The notes: generated by a model from the letters alone, not told the origin. Shown: positions 1 through 9,546, counted from the stretch's first letter. The stretch: DNA of 64,000 nucleotides from Pseudomonas sp. 21 (GCF_000955805.1 NZ_JYOA01000004.1:181406-245405), one strand, 5' to 3'. A program made the numbers and translations.

Positions 1-14
1 TCGCTCCTACAAAA
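1..14. repeat. Truncated REP element at window edge
   Basis: The first bases read TCGCTCCTACA, which is the outer end of the right arm seen in the other REPINs of this window. The element is cut by the window boundary and lies just beyond the hrpA stop codon. Confidence 0.6.
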
Positions 15-24
15 AGCCTGAGCG

Positions 25-3000
25 TCAGGCCTCGACCTGGCTCCACTGCTTCGACAAGCGCTTGTCCGACACCGGAATCTTCGTTCCCAGCTGCTGGGCG
101 AACAGCGAGACGCGGTACTCCTCCAGCATCCAGCGATACAGCACCAGCTCCGGGTCGCGCTTGCCTTCCTGGGCGTGCTTGGCCAGGCGCGCCGAATACT
201 GCTCCCAGTAGCCGGCCATTTCGCCGCTCCAGACGCGGTCGCGCTGGACCTGCCCGGCGACCTTGTCCAGGCGCTGCTCGACCGCCTTCAGGTAGCGCGG
301 GTATTCCTTCAGCCACTCCAGCGGCGTGTCACGCACGAAGCCGGGGTAGACCAGCCTGGCCAGTTGCCCCTTCACGTCATTGAGCGGCACCGTCATGGCG
401 AGGTCGACCTTGCCCTTGAAGCGCTTCTGCAAGCCGTGCCAGAGCTTGAGGATCTCCAGGGTCAGGCGGGCGATGCGTTCGGCGTGCTCGGTCCAGGCGC
501 TGCGCTTCTTCTCGGCCAGTGACGCAAGCCCGGCGCCATCGCGCGGCAGGTTGTTTTCGCCGTCGAGGATGGCGCTGTCCAGGCTGGCCAGCAGGATGTC
601 CTCCACCAGCGACTCGACCCGGCCCAGCTCGCGGTAGAGCAGGCCCATGTCGGTCTGCCCCGGCAGCTTGCTGCGCAGGAACTTCGCCGGCTCGGCCAGT
701 TGTTGCAGGAGCAGGCGCTGCAGGGCGCGGCGGTGCTGATAGTCGGCCTCGGCCTGGGTCGGGAAGCGGTTCTCCTTGACCACGCCGGCCTCTTCCACCA
801 GCGCCGGGTAGACCGTCATCGACAGCCCGGCGACCTTCTGCTGGACCTTTTCCGCCACCCCGGCGAAGCCCTTGGCTTCCACCGGTTTCTGCGGCTTGTC
901 GGCCTGCGGGATCGCCAGCGCAGCCTGGCTGGCCTCGGCGAAGCGCGCGGTGAGTTCGGCCAGGTCGCGGCCTTCACCGAGGAACTTGCCACGGGCGTCG
1001 ACCACTTCGATGTTCATCCGCAGGTGGCTTTCCACCTGGGTCTCGGCTTCCGCCCAGGCCTCTTCCGGCACGCGGCTGCCGGTCATTCGCTGCAGCTCGC
1101 GGCCGAGGGCTCCGGACAACGCGCCCTCGGCGAAGACCATCTTGCCCAGCGCGGCGCGGACGAAGTCCGGCACCGGCACGAAGTTCTTGCGGATGGCCTT
1201 GGGCAGGCTGCGCACCAGCTCGATGCACTTGGCCTCCAGCAACCCCGGCACCAGCCATTCCAGGCGCTCGGCGGGCAGCTGCGGCAGCAGCGGCGCCGGC
1301 ACGCGCAGGGTCACGCCGTCGCGCACGTGGCCCGGCTCGAAATGGTAGGTCAGCGGCAGTTGCAGCTCCCCCAGTTGCAGGCGATCCGGGTAGAGGCCGG
1401 CAGTGACTTCACTGGCATCGCGAGCGAGGACATCTTCCTCGCGCATGATCAGCAGGTCCGGCTGCTGCTTGTGTTCACGCTCGTACCACTTCTCGAAGCT
1501 GGCGGACTGGTAGATGTCCGCCGGCAGGCGCTCGTCGTAGTAGGCGAACAGGGTTTCCTCGTCGGCGAGGATGTCGCGCCGGCGCGCCTTGGCTTCCAGC
1601 TCGTCGAGCTTCTCCAGCAACTGGCGGTTGGCCGACAGGCACTTGGCGCGGCTGTTGATTTCGCCGCGCACCAGCGCCTCGCGGATGAACATCTCGCGGG
1701 ACACCGGCGCATCGATCGGGCCGTAGTGCACGGCGCGGCGGCCGATGATGATCAGGCCGTAGAGGGTGACCTGCTCGTAGGCCACCACCTGGCCGCGGCG
1801 TTTCTCCCAGTGAGGTTCCAGGTAGTTCTTCTTCACCAGGTGCCCGGCCAGCGGCTCCAGCCAGTCCGGCTCGATCTTCGCGACCATGCGGGCGAACAGC
1901 TTGGTGGTTTCCACCAGCTCGGCGGCCATGATCCACTGCGGCTTCTTGCGGCCGATCACACTGGAGGGGTGAATCCAGAAGCGCCGCTGGCGCGCGCCGA
2001 GGTAGTCGCCCTCCTCCGCCTTCTGGCCGATCTGGCTGAGCAGGCCGGAGAGGATCGCCTTGTGCACGGCGGCGTAGTCGATGTCGCGCTGCTTAGCCTC
2101 GGGCTCGCCGCTTTTGTGGGAGCGAGCTTGCTCGCGAACGCTCTTCGAGTCTTTACCGACGCCTTTGTTGTCCTGGGGTTTCTCGGCATTGGGCTGTTCG
2201 CGAGCAAGCTCGCTCCTACGGCTGCCACTGTCAGATTTGGTGAAGGGCAGTTGCAGCTCACGGCAGATCAGCGTCAGTTGGCGGTGAGCATCACGCCACT
2301 CGCGCAGCCGCAGGTAATTCAGGAAGTTCTTCCGGCACCAGTTGCGCAGCGGGTTGGAGCCCAGCGCCTGGCGCTGTTCCTCGAAGCCGCGCCAGAGGTT
2401 GATCAGCGCGGCGAAGTCCGAGTCCGGGTCCTTCCACTGCGCATGGGCCTGGTCGGCGGCCTGCTGGCGGTCCATTGGCCGCTCGCGCGGGTCCTGCACG
2501 GACAGCGCGCTGGCCACGGTGAGCACTTCGGGCAGGCTGCCCAGTTGCGCCGCCTCCAGCAGCATGCGGCCCAGGCGCGGGTCGATGGGCAGGCGCGCGA
2601 GCTGGCGGCCCAGCGGCGTCAGCTGGCCCTCGCGGTTCACTGCCGAGAGCTCCTGCAACAGGGTGAAGCCGTCGTTGATGGCCTTGCCATCCGGCGGCTC
2701 GATGAAGGGGAAGGCCTCGATGTCGCCCAGGCGCAGATGCAGCATCTGCAGGATCACCGCCGCGAGGTTGGTGCGCAGGATTTCCGGATCGGTGAAGGCC
2801 GGGCGGCCGTTGAAGTCTTCCTCACTGTACAGGCGTACGCAGATACCCGGCTCGACCCGGCCGCAACGACCCTTGCGCTGGTTGGCGCTGGCCTGCGAGA
2901 CGGCCTCGATGGGCAGGCGCTGGACCTTGGCGCGGTAGCTGTAGCGGCTGATGCGCGCGGTGCCGCTGTCGATCACGTAGCGAATGCCCGGCACGGTCAG

Positions 3001-4086
3001 CGAGGTTTCGGCAACGTTGGTGGCGAGCACGATCTTGCGCCCCGGCATGGGCGCGAAAATCTTCTGCTGCTCGGCCGGCGTCAGGCGCGCATACAGCGGC
3101 AGCACCTCGGTGTGGCGCAGGTTGGCCTTGCGCAGCATGTCGGCGGCGTCGCGGATCTCGCGCTCGCCGGGGAGGAATACCAGCACGTCGCCGGGACGCT
3201 TGCCGATTTCGCGCTCGTGGGCGGCGATCTCGTCCAGCGCGCGGAGAATGCCCTGGTCCACGGAGAGATCGTCGAACAGCGCTTCGCCGTCCTCGTCCAC
3301 TTCCGCCGCCAGCGGGCGGTACCAGGTTTCCACCGGGTAGGTACGGCCGGAAACTTCGACGATGGGCGCATCGCCAAAATGCTTGGAGAAACGTTCCAGG
3401 TCGATGGTCGCCGAGGTGATGATCAGCTTCAGGTCGGGCCGCCGCGGCAACAGCGTCTTGAGGAAGCCGAGCAGGAAGTCGATGTTCAGGCTGCGCTCGT
3501 GGGCTTCGTCGACGATGATCGTGTCGTAGCGCTCGAGGTAACGGTCATGCTGGGTCTCGGCCAGCAGGATGCCGTCGGTCATCAGCTTGATCAGCGTGCT
3601 CTCGTCGCTCTGGTCCTCGAAGCGTACCTGGTAGCCGACCAGCGAACCCAGCGGCGTGCCGATTTCCTCGGCGACGCGGGTCGCCACGCTGCGCGCGGCC
3701 AGCCGGCGCGGCTGGGTGTGGCCGATCAGGCCGTGGGTGCCGCGGCCCAGCTCCAGGCAGATCTTCGGCAACTGGGTGGTCTTGCCCGAACCGGTTTCGC
3801 CGGCGATCACCACCACCTGGCTCTTTTCCAGCGCAGCCTTGATCTCGTCGCGCTTGGCGGCGATGGGCAGGCTGTCGTCGTAGCGGATCTTCGGAATGCT
3901 CGCGCGGCGCGCCTCGACCTTGGCGCAGGAGGCCTGGAAGCGTTCGGCCCACTGGGCGAGCTTGGCGTCGTCCGGATGCTTGCGCAGTTCGTGGAGCTGC
4001 CGGCGCAGGCGATGGCGGTCGCGGATCAGCGCATGATCCATGCGCTGCAGGAGCTGTTCGGGAGTCGGCGTGGTTTCTGGGGTCAT
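25..4086 (-). CDS. hrpA: ATP-dependent RNA helicase HrpA (DEAH box)
   Basis: DEAH-box 3'-5' RNA helicase, about 1353 residues from the chosen start, a little longer than usual for HrpA (about 1300). Visible motifs are Walker A GETGSGKT (residues 96-103), DEAH (193-196), SAT (225-227) and QRKGRCGR (motif VI), followed by the HA2/OB-fold region and the long HrpA-specific C-terminus. The family acts on mRNA and stalled ribosomes in the cytoplasm. The reading frame opens further upstream (to 4218), but ATG at 4086 gives the sequence MTPETTP and avoids a non-conserved leader; neither start has a strong ribosome binding site. A REPIN is translated in frame at about residues 623-657 and is the likely cause of the extra length. 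Confidence 0.95.
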   Translation of the reverse strand: MTPETTPTPEQLLQRMDHALIRDRHRLRRQLHELRKHPDDAKLAQWAERFQASCAKVEARRASIPKIRYDDSLPIAAKRDEIKAALEKSQVVVIAGETGSGKTTQLPKICLELGRGTHGLIGHTQPRRLAARSVATRVAEEIGTPLGSLVGYQVRFEDQSDESTLIKLMTDGILLAETQHDRYLERYDTIIVDEAHERSLNIDFLLGFLKTLLPRRPDLKLIITSATIDLERFSKHFGDAPIVEVSGRTYPVETWYRPLAAEVDEDGEALFDDLSVDQGILRALDEIAAHEREIGKRPGDVLVFLPGEREIRDAADMLRKANLRHTEVLPLYARLTPAEQQKIFAPMPGRKIVLATNVAETSLTVPGIRYVIDSGTARISRYSYRAKVQRLPIEAVSQASANQRKGRCGRVEPGICVRLYSEEDFNGRPAFTDPEILRTNLAAVILQMLHLRLGDIEAFPFIEPPDGKAINDGFTLLQELSAVNREGQLTPLGRQLARLPIDPRLGRMLLEAAQLGSLPEVLTVASALSVQDPRERPMDRQQAADQAHAQWKDPDSDFAALINLWRGFEEQRQALGSNPLRNWCRKNFLNYLRLREWRDAHRQLTLICRELQLPFTKSDSGSRRSELAREQPNAEKPQDNKGVGKDSKSVREQARSHKSGEPEAKQRDIDYAAVHKAILSGLLSQIGQKAEEGDYLGARQRRFWIHPSSVIGRKKPQWIMAAELVETTKLFARMVAKIEPDWLEPLAGHLVKKNYLEPHWEKRRGQVVAYEQVTLYGLIIIGRRAVHYGPIDAPVSREMFIREALVRGEINSRAKCLSANRQLLEKLDELEAKARRRDILADEETLFAYYDERLPADIYQSASFEKWYEREHKQQPDLLIMREEDVLARDASEVTAGLYPDRLQLGELQLPLTYHFEPGHVRDGVTLRVPAPLLPQLPAERLEWLVPGLLEAKCIELVRSLPKAIRKNFVPVPDFVRAALGKMVFAEGALSGALGRELQRMTGSRVPEEAWAEAETQVESHLRMNIEVVDARGKFLGEGRDLAELTARFAEASQAALAIPQADKPQKPVEAKGFAGVAEKVQQKVAGLSMTVYPALVEEAGVVKENRFPTQAEADYQHRRALQRLLLQQLAEPAKFLRSKLPGQTDMGLLYRELGRVESLVEDILLASLDSAILDGENNLPRDGAGLASLAEKKRSAWTEHAERIARLTLEILKLWHGLQKRFKGKVDLAMTVPLNDVKGQLARLVYPGFVRDTPLEWLKEYPRYLKAVEQRLDKVAGQVQRDRVWSGEMAGYWEQYSARLAKHAQEGKRDPELVLYRWMLEEYRVSLFAQQLGTKIPVSDKRLSKQWSQVEA
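2116..2219. repeat. REPIN inside the hrpA coding sequence
   Basis: Two inverted REP arms (GTGGGAGCGAGCTTGCTCGC at 2116 and GCGAGCAAGCTCGCTCCTAC ending at 2219) flank about 57 bases. The element sits inside hrpA and is read through without a stop, giving a hydrophilic low-complexity insert at about residues 623-657. The arms match the intergenic REPINs elsewhere in the window. Confidence 0.9.
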
Positions 4087-4162
4087 CGGCTTCGCTGGCG
4101 TATGCGCGGGGAGCGGCGCAGCGCAAACGAGCGAGGCCGGTCCCGGGAAATGGGCTGTCATG

Positions 4163-4184
4163 GCGACAATCCGGGGATTGTCGC
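4163..4184. promoter_or_regulatory. Perfect 10-bp inverted repeat upstream of hrpA
   Basis: GCGACAATCC and GGATTGTCGC are exact inverted copies separated by GG. They lie about 77 bases upstream of the chosen hrpA start, in the yidB-hrpA gap. The repeat could be an operator or an mRNA hairpin; no regulator is identified. Confidence 0.45.
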
Positions 4185-4231
4185 AGAGGACCGGCAAGGG
4201 CCGCCACGCCGAATGCATCGCGGCCCGGATT

Positions 4232-4252
4232 GGCGGGGCGTCGCGCCCCGCC
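4232..4252 (-). terminator. GC hairpin after the yidB-like gene
   Basis: GGCGGGGCG-TCG-CGCCCCGCC forms a perfect 9-bp stem a few bases beyond the stop of the DUF937 gene. It has no T-run on the minus strand, so termination may be weak or absent. Confidence 0.4.
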
Positions 4253-4257
4253 GGGAG

Positions 4258-4743
4258 TCAGGCCTGCTGGTGCTCGCGCAACTTGGCCAGGGCGATGGCC
4301 AGGGCGGCGCCACCGAGGGTCTTGATCAGCGTGGGATGCTGGGCATAGAAGTGGCCGATGCTTTCGACCACGCCAGGGTTGGCCTTTTCCGCCTGGGCGG
4401 CCATCACCTCCACCTCCGACGCGCTCAACTGTCCGGCCTGTTCCGGCGTCAGTTGCGTCGCGCCCGGCTGCAGCACCTTGCCCAGGCCGCCGCTCATCAT
4501 CTGGGCCAGCAGTGCCGGGCCGGCGACGGCCAGTAACTGGTTCAGCATGCCCGCACGCTGCACATCGCTGGACTGGCCGAACAACTGGCTCACCGTGTTG
4601 GCGAAAGGCGGCGTCTGATCGGAATGGAACATCGCGGTGATGCTCTGCCCCAGCGCGCCGGCGGGGGCATTTTCAAGGTGCTCGTCCAGGTTGCCACCGA
4701 CGGCACCGACCACTTGCTGCAACAATGAATCCATCAAACTCAT
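4258..4743 (-). CDS. YidB-like DUF937 family protein
   Basis: Protein of 161 residues, cytoplasmic by appearance, rich in Gln, Ala and Leu, of the YidB/DUF937 type; the molecular function is unknown. The start at 4743 is preceded by a good ribosome binding site (AGGA, 8 bases upstream); the longer open frame upstream runs through glsB in another frame and is not real. It follows the GlsB-type membrane protein by 11 bases, so the two are probably co-transcribed. A GC-rich hairpin follows its stop. Confidence 0.8.
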   Translation of the reverse strand: MSLMDSLLQQVVGAVGGNLDEHLENAPAGALGQSITAMFHSDQTPPFANTVSQLFGQSSDVQRAGMLNQLLAVAGPALLAQMMSGGLGKVLQPGATQLTPEQAGQLSASEVEVMAAQAEKANPGVVESIGHFYAQHPTLIKTLGGAALAIALAKLREHQQA

Positions 4744-4754
4744 GGCGAATTTCC

Positions 4755-5006
4755 TCAGCTCTTTTTGGCGAACAGCAAGTGGTAGAGGACAAGCAGGGCG
4801 ACGGCGCCAATCACCGCGCCAATGAAGCCCGTGGACTCGCCGGGTTGGTAGAAGTGCAAGGCCTGGCCCGCGAAGGTCGCCAGCAGCGCACCGGCAATAC
4901 CCAGGGCTGCGGTGATGAAGAAGCCCAGGGAGTTGCTCCCGGGCGCCAGCCACCGCGCTACAAGCCCCGCAACGAAGCCGATACAGATTGTCCAGATGAG
5001 GTGCAT
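4755..5006 (-). CDS. GlsB/YeaQ/YmgE family membrane protein
   Basis: Small inner-membrane protein of 83 residues with three hydrophobic segments (about 2-20, 28-50 and 58-78) and the glycine-rich pattern of the transglycosylase-associated/YeaQ family, which is linked to general stress responses. It is the first gene of a two-gene unit with the DUF937 protein. The 288 bases upstream (5007-5294) hold no convincing gene. Confidence 0.87.
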   Translation of the reverse strand: MHLIWTICIGFVAGLVARWLAPGSNSLGFFITAALGIAGALLATFAGQALHFYQPGESTGFIGAVIGAVALLVLYHLLFAKKS

Positions 5007-5294
5007 GGCGCTAGAACTCCGTGACAGTGGGAACGCCGGCCGAGGCTACGAGCGGCAGTGCCATGGAGATATCGGTGATTTCCGAAAGTACCGCGGGGAA
5101 TGTTGACTCTCTCCAGCGCCGAGGCGCCGGTGGATGACCCTTGAGGGGGGCAGGCCTGCGATCGGCCGGGCAGCCGGTGGTTCGGGCTGCCACTGAATGC
5201 GCTACCGGCCTGGCACCCCCGTCGTCGCGCAAGCTCCCTTCCATGGGCGCTTCCGACTCGCCAGCACTGCGACGCCGCCCGTGCGCAGCTCCGC

Positions 5295-6980
5295 TCAGAT
5301 GCGGAACTGCCCCACGAGCTGGCGCAGGCGTTCGCCCAAGCCGTTCAGTTCGGTCGCCGTACGCGCGCCCTTGGCCGCGTCATCCGCCACGCTCTCCACG
5401 CCGCCAGCGATCTGGTGCACGCTGCGGTTGATCTCCTCGGCCACGGCGGTCTGCTCCTCGGCGGCGCTGGCAATCTGCGCGTTCATCGAGTTGATGGTGC
5501 CAATCAATTGAGCGATGGCGTCCAGCGACTGGCCGGCCTGGTTGGCCTGGCCACGGGTGCGCTCGGCCATGTCGCTGGCGCGCTGCATGGCGCTCACCGA
5601 GCCTTCCGTGGTGCCGCGCAGGCGGTCGATCATCTGCTGGATTTCCCCGGTGCTCTGCTGGGTGCGGCTGGCCAGGGCGCGGACTTCGTCGGCAACCACG
5701 GCGAAACCACGCCCGGCCTCGCCGGCGCGGGCCGCTTCGATAGCGGCGTTGAGCGCCAGCAGGTTGGTCTGCTCGGCGATGGAGCGGATCACTTCGAGCA
5801 CGCCGACGATGCCCTGCACGTCCTGGCGCAGCGTGTCGAGGGAGTCGCTGCTGCTGCGCACCTCGCCCACCAGATCATTGATCTGCGAGACGCACAGGTC
5901 CACTTCGCGCTTGGCGGCCTGGCCCTCACGGTCGGTCTGTTGCGCGGCATCGGCGGCCTGTTGCGCGCTGCGCGCGACTTCCTGGGCAGCGGCGGTCATC
6001 TCGTTGATGGCGGTAGCGACCTGGTCGGTCTCGTGGCGCTGGCCGTCCATCGCGCGCTCGGAGCGCTGCGCCTGCTGGGCCACGTCGCCCACCAGTCCGG
6101 ACAACTGGTTCGTGGTGCCGGCCACCTGCTGTACCAGCACGTGGATCTTCTCGACGAAGCGGTTGAAGGAGCCGGCCAGCTCGCCCAGCTCGTCGTGGCG
6201 GCCAAGGTTCAGACGATGGGTCAGGTTGCCGTCGCCGGCGGCCATGTCATCGAGGTTGTCGCGCACCTGGACGATGGGCTGGACGATGGTGCGGCTGAAC
6301 AGCCCCGCAAGCAGGCCGATCACCACCACCAGCGCCAGCGCCGCGCCGCCCATGAGCAGTAGCAGATTGTCGATCTTGGCATCGAAGGCGGCACCAGCCT
6401 CCTTCACTTCGCGCTCGACATCATCGAGGTTCAGCGAGGTGCCGAACACCAGGTTCCACTTGGGCAGGAAGTGGGCGTAGCCGATCTTCGGCACGATGGT
6501 GTTGCCGCCTGGCAGGGTGAAGCTGTAGCGCACATAGTGCTGGCCGCTCTGCCCCGCTGCCACCAGTTCGCGGATGGCATAGACGCCATTGGGATCGCGA
6601 TAGCCGCTGAAGTCTTCGCCCAGGCGCTCGTCGCTGGTGCCCTGGAAGACTCGCACGGAACGGGTGTCGTAACCCCAGAAGTAGCCGCCCTTGCCATATT
6701 CGAGGCGCTTGAGGATCGCAATGCCCTGCTCGCGCGCCTGGGCATCGCCTTGCGTCGCAGCCTGGTAGACCGGGCCGACGGCCGCCAGCGCCACGTCAAC
6801 GAAATTCTTCAGCTGGACTTCGCGGTCCTGGGTGAGGTTCTCGCGAATCTGCGCTTCCTGCTGGGTTGCCAGTTGCCTCAAGGCGACGGTGGAAATGGCG
6901 CAGAGCAACAGGGTGAGGATCAGGATCGGCACGATGGCCAGGAGCAGGACCTTGGCGCGCAAACGGAGTGCAGTGTTCAA
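5295..6980 (-). CDS. Methyl-accepting chemotaxis protein with single Cache sensor
   Basis: Chemoreceptor of about 561 residues. It has an N-terminal membrane helix, a periplasmic single-Cache type domain (GGYFWGYD, then the [10 protein letters not shown] and [12 protein letters not shown] regions), a second membrane helix near residues 200-220, a HAMP domain, and a methyl-accepting signalling domain with the hairpin tip [19 protein letters not shown]. The frame opens at 7028, but that ATG lies against the fadD1 terminator. TTG at 6980 has the ribosome binding site TGAGGTGA 5 bases upstream and is preferred; GTG at 6989 is an alternative. No pentapeptide tether is present; the protein ends GQFRI. 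The ligand is unknown. Confidence 0.93.
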   Translation of the reverse strand: MNTALRLRAKVLLLAIVPILILTLLLCAISTVALRQLATQQEAQIRENLTQDREVQLKNFVDVALAAVGPVYQAATQGDAQAREQGIAILKRLEYGKGGYFWGYDTRSVRVFQGTSDERLGEDFSGYRDPNGVYAIRELVAAGQSGQHYVRYSFTLPGGNTIVPKIGYAHFLPKWNLVFGTSLNLDDVEREVKEAGAAFDAKIDNLLLLMGGAALALVVVIGLLAGLFSRTIVQPIVQVRDNLDDMAAGDGNLTHRLNLGRHDELGELAGSFNRFVEKIHVLVQQVAGTTNQLSGLVGDVAQQAQRSERAMDGQRHETDQVATAINEMTAAAQEVARSAQQAADAAQQTDREGQAAKREVDLCVSQINDLVGEVRSSSDSLDTLRQDVQGIVGVLEVIRSIAEQTNLLALNAAIEAARAGEAGRGFAVVADEVRALASRTQQSTGEIQQMIDRLRGTTEGSVSAMQRASDMAERTRGQANQAGQSLDAIAQLIGTINSMNAQIASAAEEQTAVAEEINRSVHQIAGGVESVADDAAKGARTATELNGLGERLRQLVGQFRI

Positions 6981-7026
6981 GGCGTTCACCTCAGGCGGAT
7001 AAGGGACATGGCTTCCTTGCCCCATC

Positions 7027-7052
7027 AAAAAACCCGCCTTGCGGCGGGTTTC
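7027..7052 (-). terminator. Rho-independent terminator of fadD1
   Basis: Stem CCCGCC-TTGC-GGCGGG with an A-run on the left and a short T-run on the right. On the minus strand it ends in a run of six U just after fadD1. Confidence 0.85.
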
Positions 7053-7064
7053 TTATCTATCGGC

Positions 7065-8750
7065 TCAGGCCCTGATCTTCTTGAGCTCTTCGTCGCGCAA
7101 TTCGCGGCGCAGGATCTTGCCGACGTTGGTGGTCGGCAGGCTGTCGCGGAACTCCACGGACTTGGGACGCTTGTAGCCGGTGAGGTTGTCGTGCATGTGC
7201 TGCATGACTTGCTCCTTGGTCAGGGTGACGCCCGGCTTGGACACCACGAAGACCTTGATCGCCTCGCCGGATTTCTCGTCCGGGATACCGATGGCGGCGC
7301 ACTGCAGCACGCCCGGCAGGGTGGCGAGCACGTCTTCCAGCTCGTTGGGGTACACGTTGAAGCCCGACACCAGGATCATGTCCTTCTTGCGGTCGACGAT
7401 ACGCATGTAGCCGTCGTCCTGGATGATCGCGATGTCGCCGGTACGCAGCCAGCCGTCCTTGTCGAGGATCTCGTCGGTGGCTTCCTGGCGCTGCCAGTAG
7501 CCTTTCATCACCTGCGGGCCCTTGACGCACAGCTCGCCACGCTCGCCCAGCGGCAGGTCCTGGCCGTCATCGCTGATGACCTTGCACTGGGTCGACGGAA
7601 CCGGGATGCCGATGGTGCCGATCTGGATGTTCTGGAACGGGTTCACCGACACCACCGGGCTGGTCTCGGTCATGCCGTAGCCTTCGCAGATGGCGCAGCC
7701 GGTGACGTCCTTCCAGCGCTCGGCAGCGGCCTGTTGCAGGGCCATGCCGCCGGAAAGGGTCAGTTTCAGCGCGGAGAAGTCCAGCTTGCGGAAGCCTTCG
7801 TTATTGCACAGGCCGACGAACAGGGTGTTCAGGCCGACGAATCCGGTGAACTTCCACTGCGACAGCTCCTTGACCATGCTGGCCAGGTCGCGCGGGTTGG
7901 TCACCAGGATGTTGTGGTTGCCGGTGAGCATCATCGCCATGCAATGGAAGGTGAAGGCGTAGATGTGGTACAGCGGCAGCGGGGTGATGAGGATCTCGCA
8001 ACCTTCATTGAGGTTGGCGCCCATCAGCGCCTTGCACTGCAGCATGTTGGCGACCAGGTTGCGGTGGGTCAGCATCGCGCCCTTGGCCACGCCGGTGGTG
8101 CCGCCGGTGTACTGCAGCACGGCAACGTCGTCGTTGTGCGGCGAGACTTCCTTCACCGCCTTGCCACGGCCCTTGGCCAGGACGTCGGTGAGTTTCTGCG
8201 CGTTGGGGATGTTGTAGGCCGGCACCATCTTCTTGATGTTGCGGACCACGAAATTGACGATGAAGCGCTTGAGCGGCGGCAGCATGTCACCCACTTCGGT
8301 GACGATGACGTTGCGGATGCCGGTCTTGGGCAGCACTTCCTCGGCCAGGTGGGCCATGTTCGCCAGGCACACCAGCGCCTTGGCGCCCGAATCGTTGAAC
8401 TGGTGCTCCATTTCCCGCGCGGTGTACAGCGGGTTGGTGTTGACCACGACCAGGCCGGCGCGCATGGCACCGAAGACCACGACCGGGTACTGGAGCACGT
8501 TGGGCAGTTGCACGGCAATGCGGTCGCCGGGCTTGAGATCGGTGTTCTGTTGCAGGTAGGCGGCGAAGTCCCCGGAGAGCTTGTACATCTCGCCGTAGGT
8601 CAGGGTCTTGCCCAGGTTGCTGAAGGCAGGCTTGTCTGCAAAACGTTGGCAGGATTCTTTGAGTACCGCGAGGATGTTCGGGTACTGGTCAGCGTTGATC
8701 TCGGCAGCGATCCCCACTGGGTATTTGTCCTTCCAGAAATTGTCGGTCAT
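7065..8750 (-). CDS. fadD1: Long-chain-fatty-acid--CoA ligase FadD1
   Basis: AMP-forming acyl-CoA synthetase of 561 residues that activates long-chain fatty acids for beta-oxidation. The P-loop YTGGTTGVAKGA is at about 214-225, the adenylate-binding YGMTET at 358-363, and GWLRTGD and the hinge region DRKKD follow. The name fadD1, rather than fadD2, rests on position: it is the copy nearer hrpA, as in P. aeruginosa. It is a close paralogue of the gene at 9597-11285. A terminator follows directly. Confidence 0.95.
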   Translation of the reverse strand: MTDNFWKDKYPVGIAAEINADQYPNILAVLKESCQRFADKPAFSNLGKTLTYGEMYKLSGDFAAYLQQNTDLKPGDRIAVQLPNVLQYPVVVFGAMRAGLVVVNTNPLYTAREMEHQFNDSGAKALVCLANMAHLAEEVLPKTGIRNVIVTEVGDMLPPLKRFIVNFVVRNIKKMVPAYNIPNAQKLTDVLAKGRGKAVKEVSPHNDDVAVLQYTGGTTGVAKGAMLTHRNLVANMLQCKALMGANLNEGCEILITPLPLYHIYAFTFHCMAMMLTGNHNILVTNPRDLASMVKELSQWKFTGFVGLNTLFVGLCNNEGFRKLDFSALKLTLSGGMALQQAAAERWKDVTGCAICEGYGMTETSPVVSVNPFQNIQIGTIGIPVPSTQCKVISDDGQDLPLGERGELCVKGPQVMKGYWQRQEATDEILDKDGWLRTGDIAIIQDDGYMRIVDRKKDMILVSGFNVYPNELEDVLATLPGVLQCAAIGIPDEKSGEAIKVFVVSKPGVTLTKEQVMQHMHDNLTGYKRPKSVEFRDSLPTTNVGKILRRELRDEELKKIRA

Positions 8751-9284
8751 GGAAGCCCACTCCTAAGCAACAGCTCATCTTTACCGCGTTCGCGGTTCTT
8801 TGTTGTGTTTATGTCGCTTTCCCCTGGCTCGGGGAGCGAAAAGCGGGCCGAGATTATCAGCTTTGAGAAACAGCGACCAGCACCAAACACAGGCTTGTCC
8901 GTAAGAAAAATGACCAGAGACAGGCTTTTCGGTCACCACCGCTCCATTCGTCGGAAAAGCCCGTCCCAGAAGGCTCGCAGCCTTGTTGGATTGTCTGACA
9001 AAATGGATTTCAGGGAAATGGAACCGGAAAAAAGAACGGAAATTGGCGGTCAAAGCGCCTTAGGTCACTGGGCAAATCAGCGGAGTTCGAGCAGACGATT
9101 TCGCACCGCTCCAGACCCCGGCCCCTGCTCCCGGGAAAGCACCAAGGCATGCGTCGCGGTATCCCGATCGGTGAAGACTTCTTCCGCCTGGCAACGGCAA
9201 AATCACCTTCCGGGAATGATCTACCTCAACACCAGGCGGGTGCGGATCACGCAGAGTGCTATTGCACTCTCCTGGAGAACCCTC
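8751..9284. other. 534-bp intergenic region without a gene
   Basis: This gap separates the divergent fadD1 and YdcH genes. Open frames here (for example 8781-9053 minus and 9060-9455 minus) have no ribosome binding site and no recognisable protein. The region should carry the promoters of both genes; I found no clear PsrA-type operator. Confidence 0.6.
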
Positions 9285-9521
9285 ATGTTTCCCGAATACC
9301 GTGAAAAAATTACTCGCCTCAAAGCCGAGGATCCGCATTTCGCCAAGCTCTTCCATAGCCACAACGATCTCGACCAGGAGATCAAGAACATGGAAGCCGG
9401 CATCACCCCCGCATCGCACGACGCCATCGAAGCGCTGAAGAGGCAGAAGCTGCAACTCAAGGACGATCTCTACGAGATCCTGCGCAAGAAGGACGGCTGC
9501 TGTGGCGGCTGTGGTGGTTGA
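9285..9521 (+). CDS. YdcH family protein (DUF465) with cysteine tail
   Basis: Small helical protein of 78 residues: MFPEYREKITRLK, then HFAKLFHSHNDLDQEI, which is typical of the YdcH/DUF465 family of unknown function. The start at 9285 has a ribosome binding site (TGGAGA). The C-terminus ends in CCGGCGG (Cys72, Cys73, Cys76), an unusual metal-binding-like tail. It stands alone between fadD1 and fadD2, on the opposite strand, and ends in a shared bidirectional terminator. Confidence 0.9.
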   Translation: MFPEYREKITRLKAEDPHFAKLFHSHNDLDQEIKNMEAGITPASHDAIEALKRQKLQLKDDLYEILRKKDGCCGGCGG

Positions 9522-9546
9522 CTAGCGCTGGCCGACAACCAGCCAT

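Noticed and set aside
700-4536. A 1278-codon open frame on the plus strand opposite hrpA
   Set aside because: It is antisense to a clear helicase, is rich in His, Gln, Leu, Ala and Arg as expected for a GC-bias shadow, and has no recognisable domain.
6471-9284. Upstream 938 codons of a long plus-strand frame ending in the YdcH gene
   Set aside because: Only the last 78 codons (from 9285) have a ribosome binding site and a known family; the rest is antisense to the chemoreceptor and fadD1.
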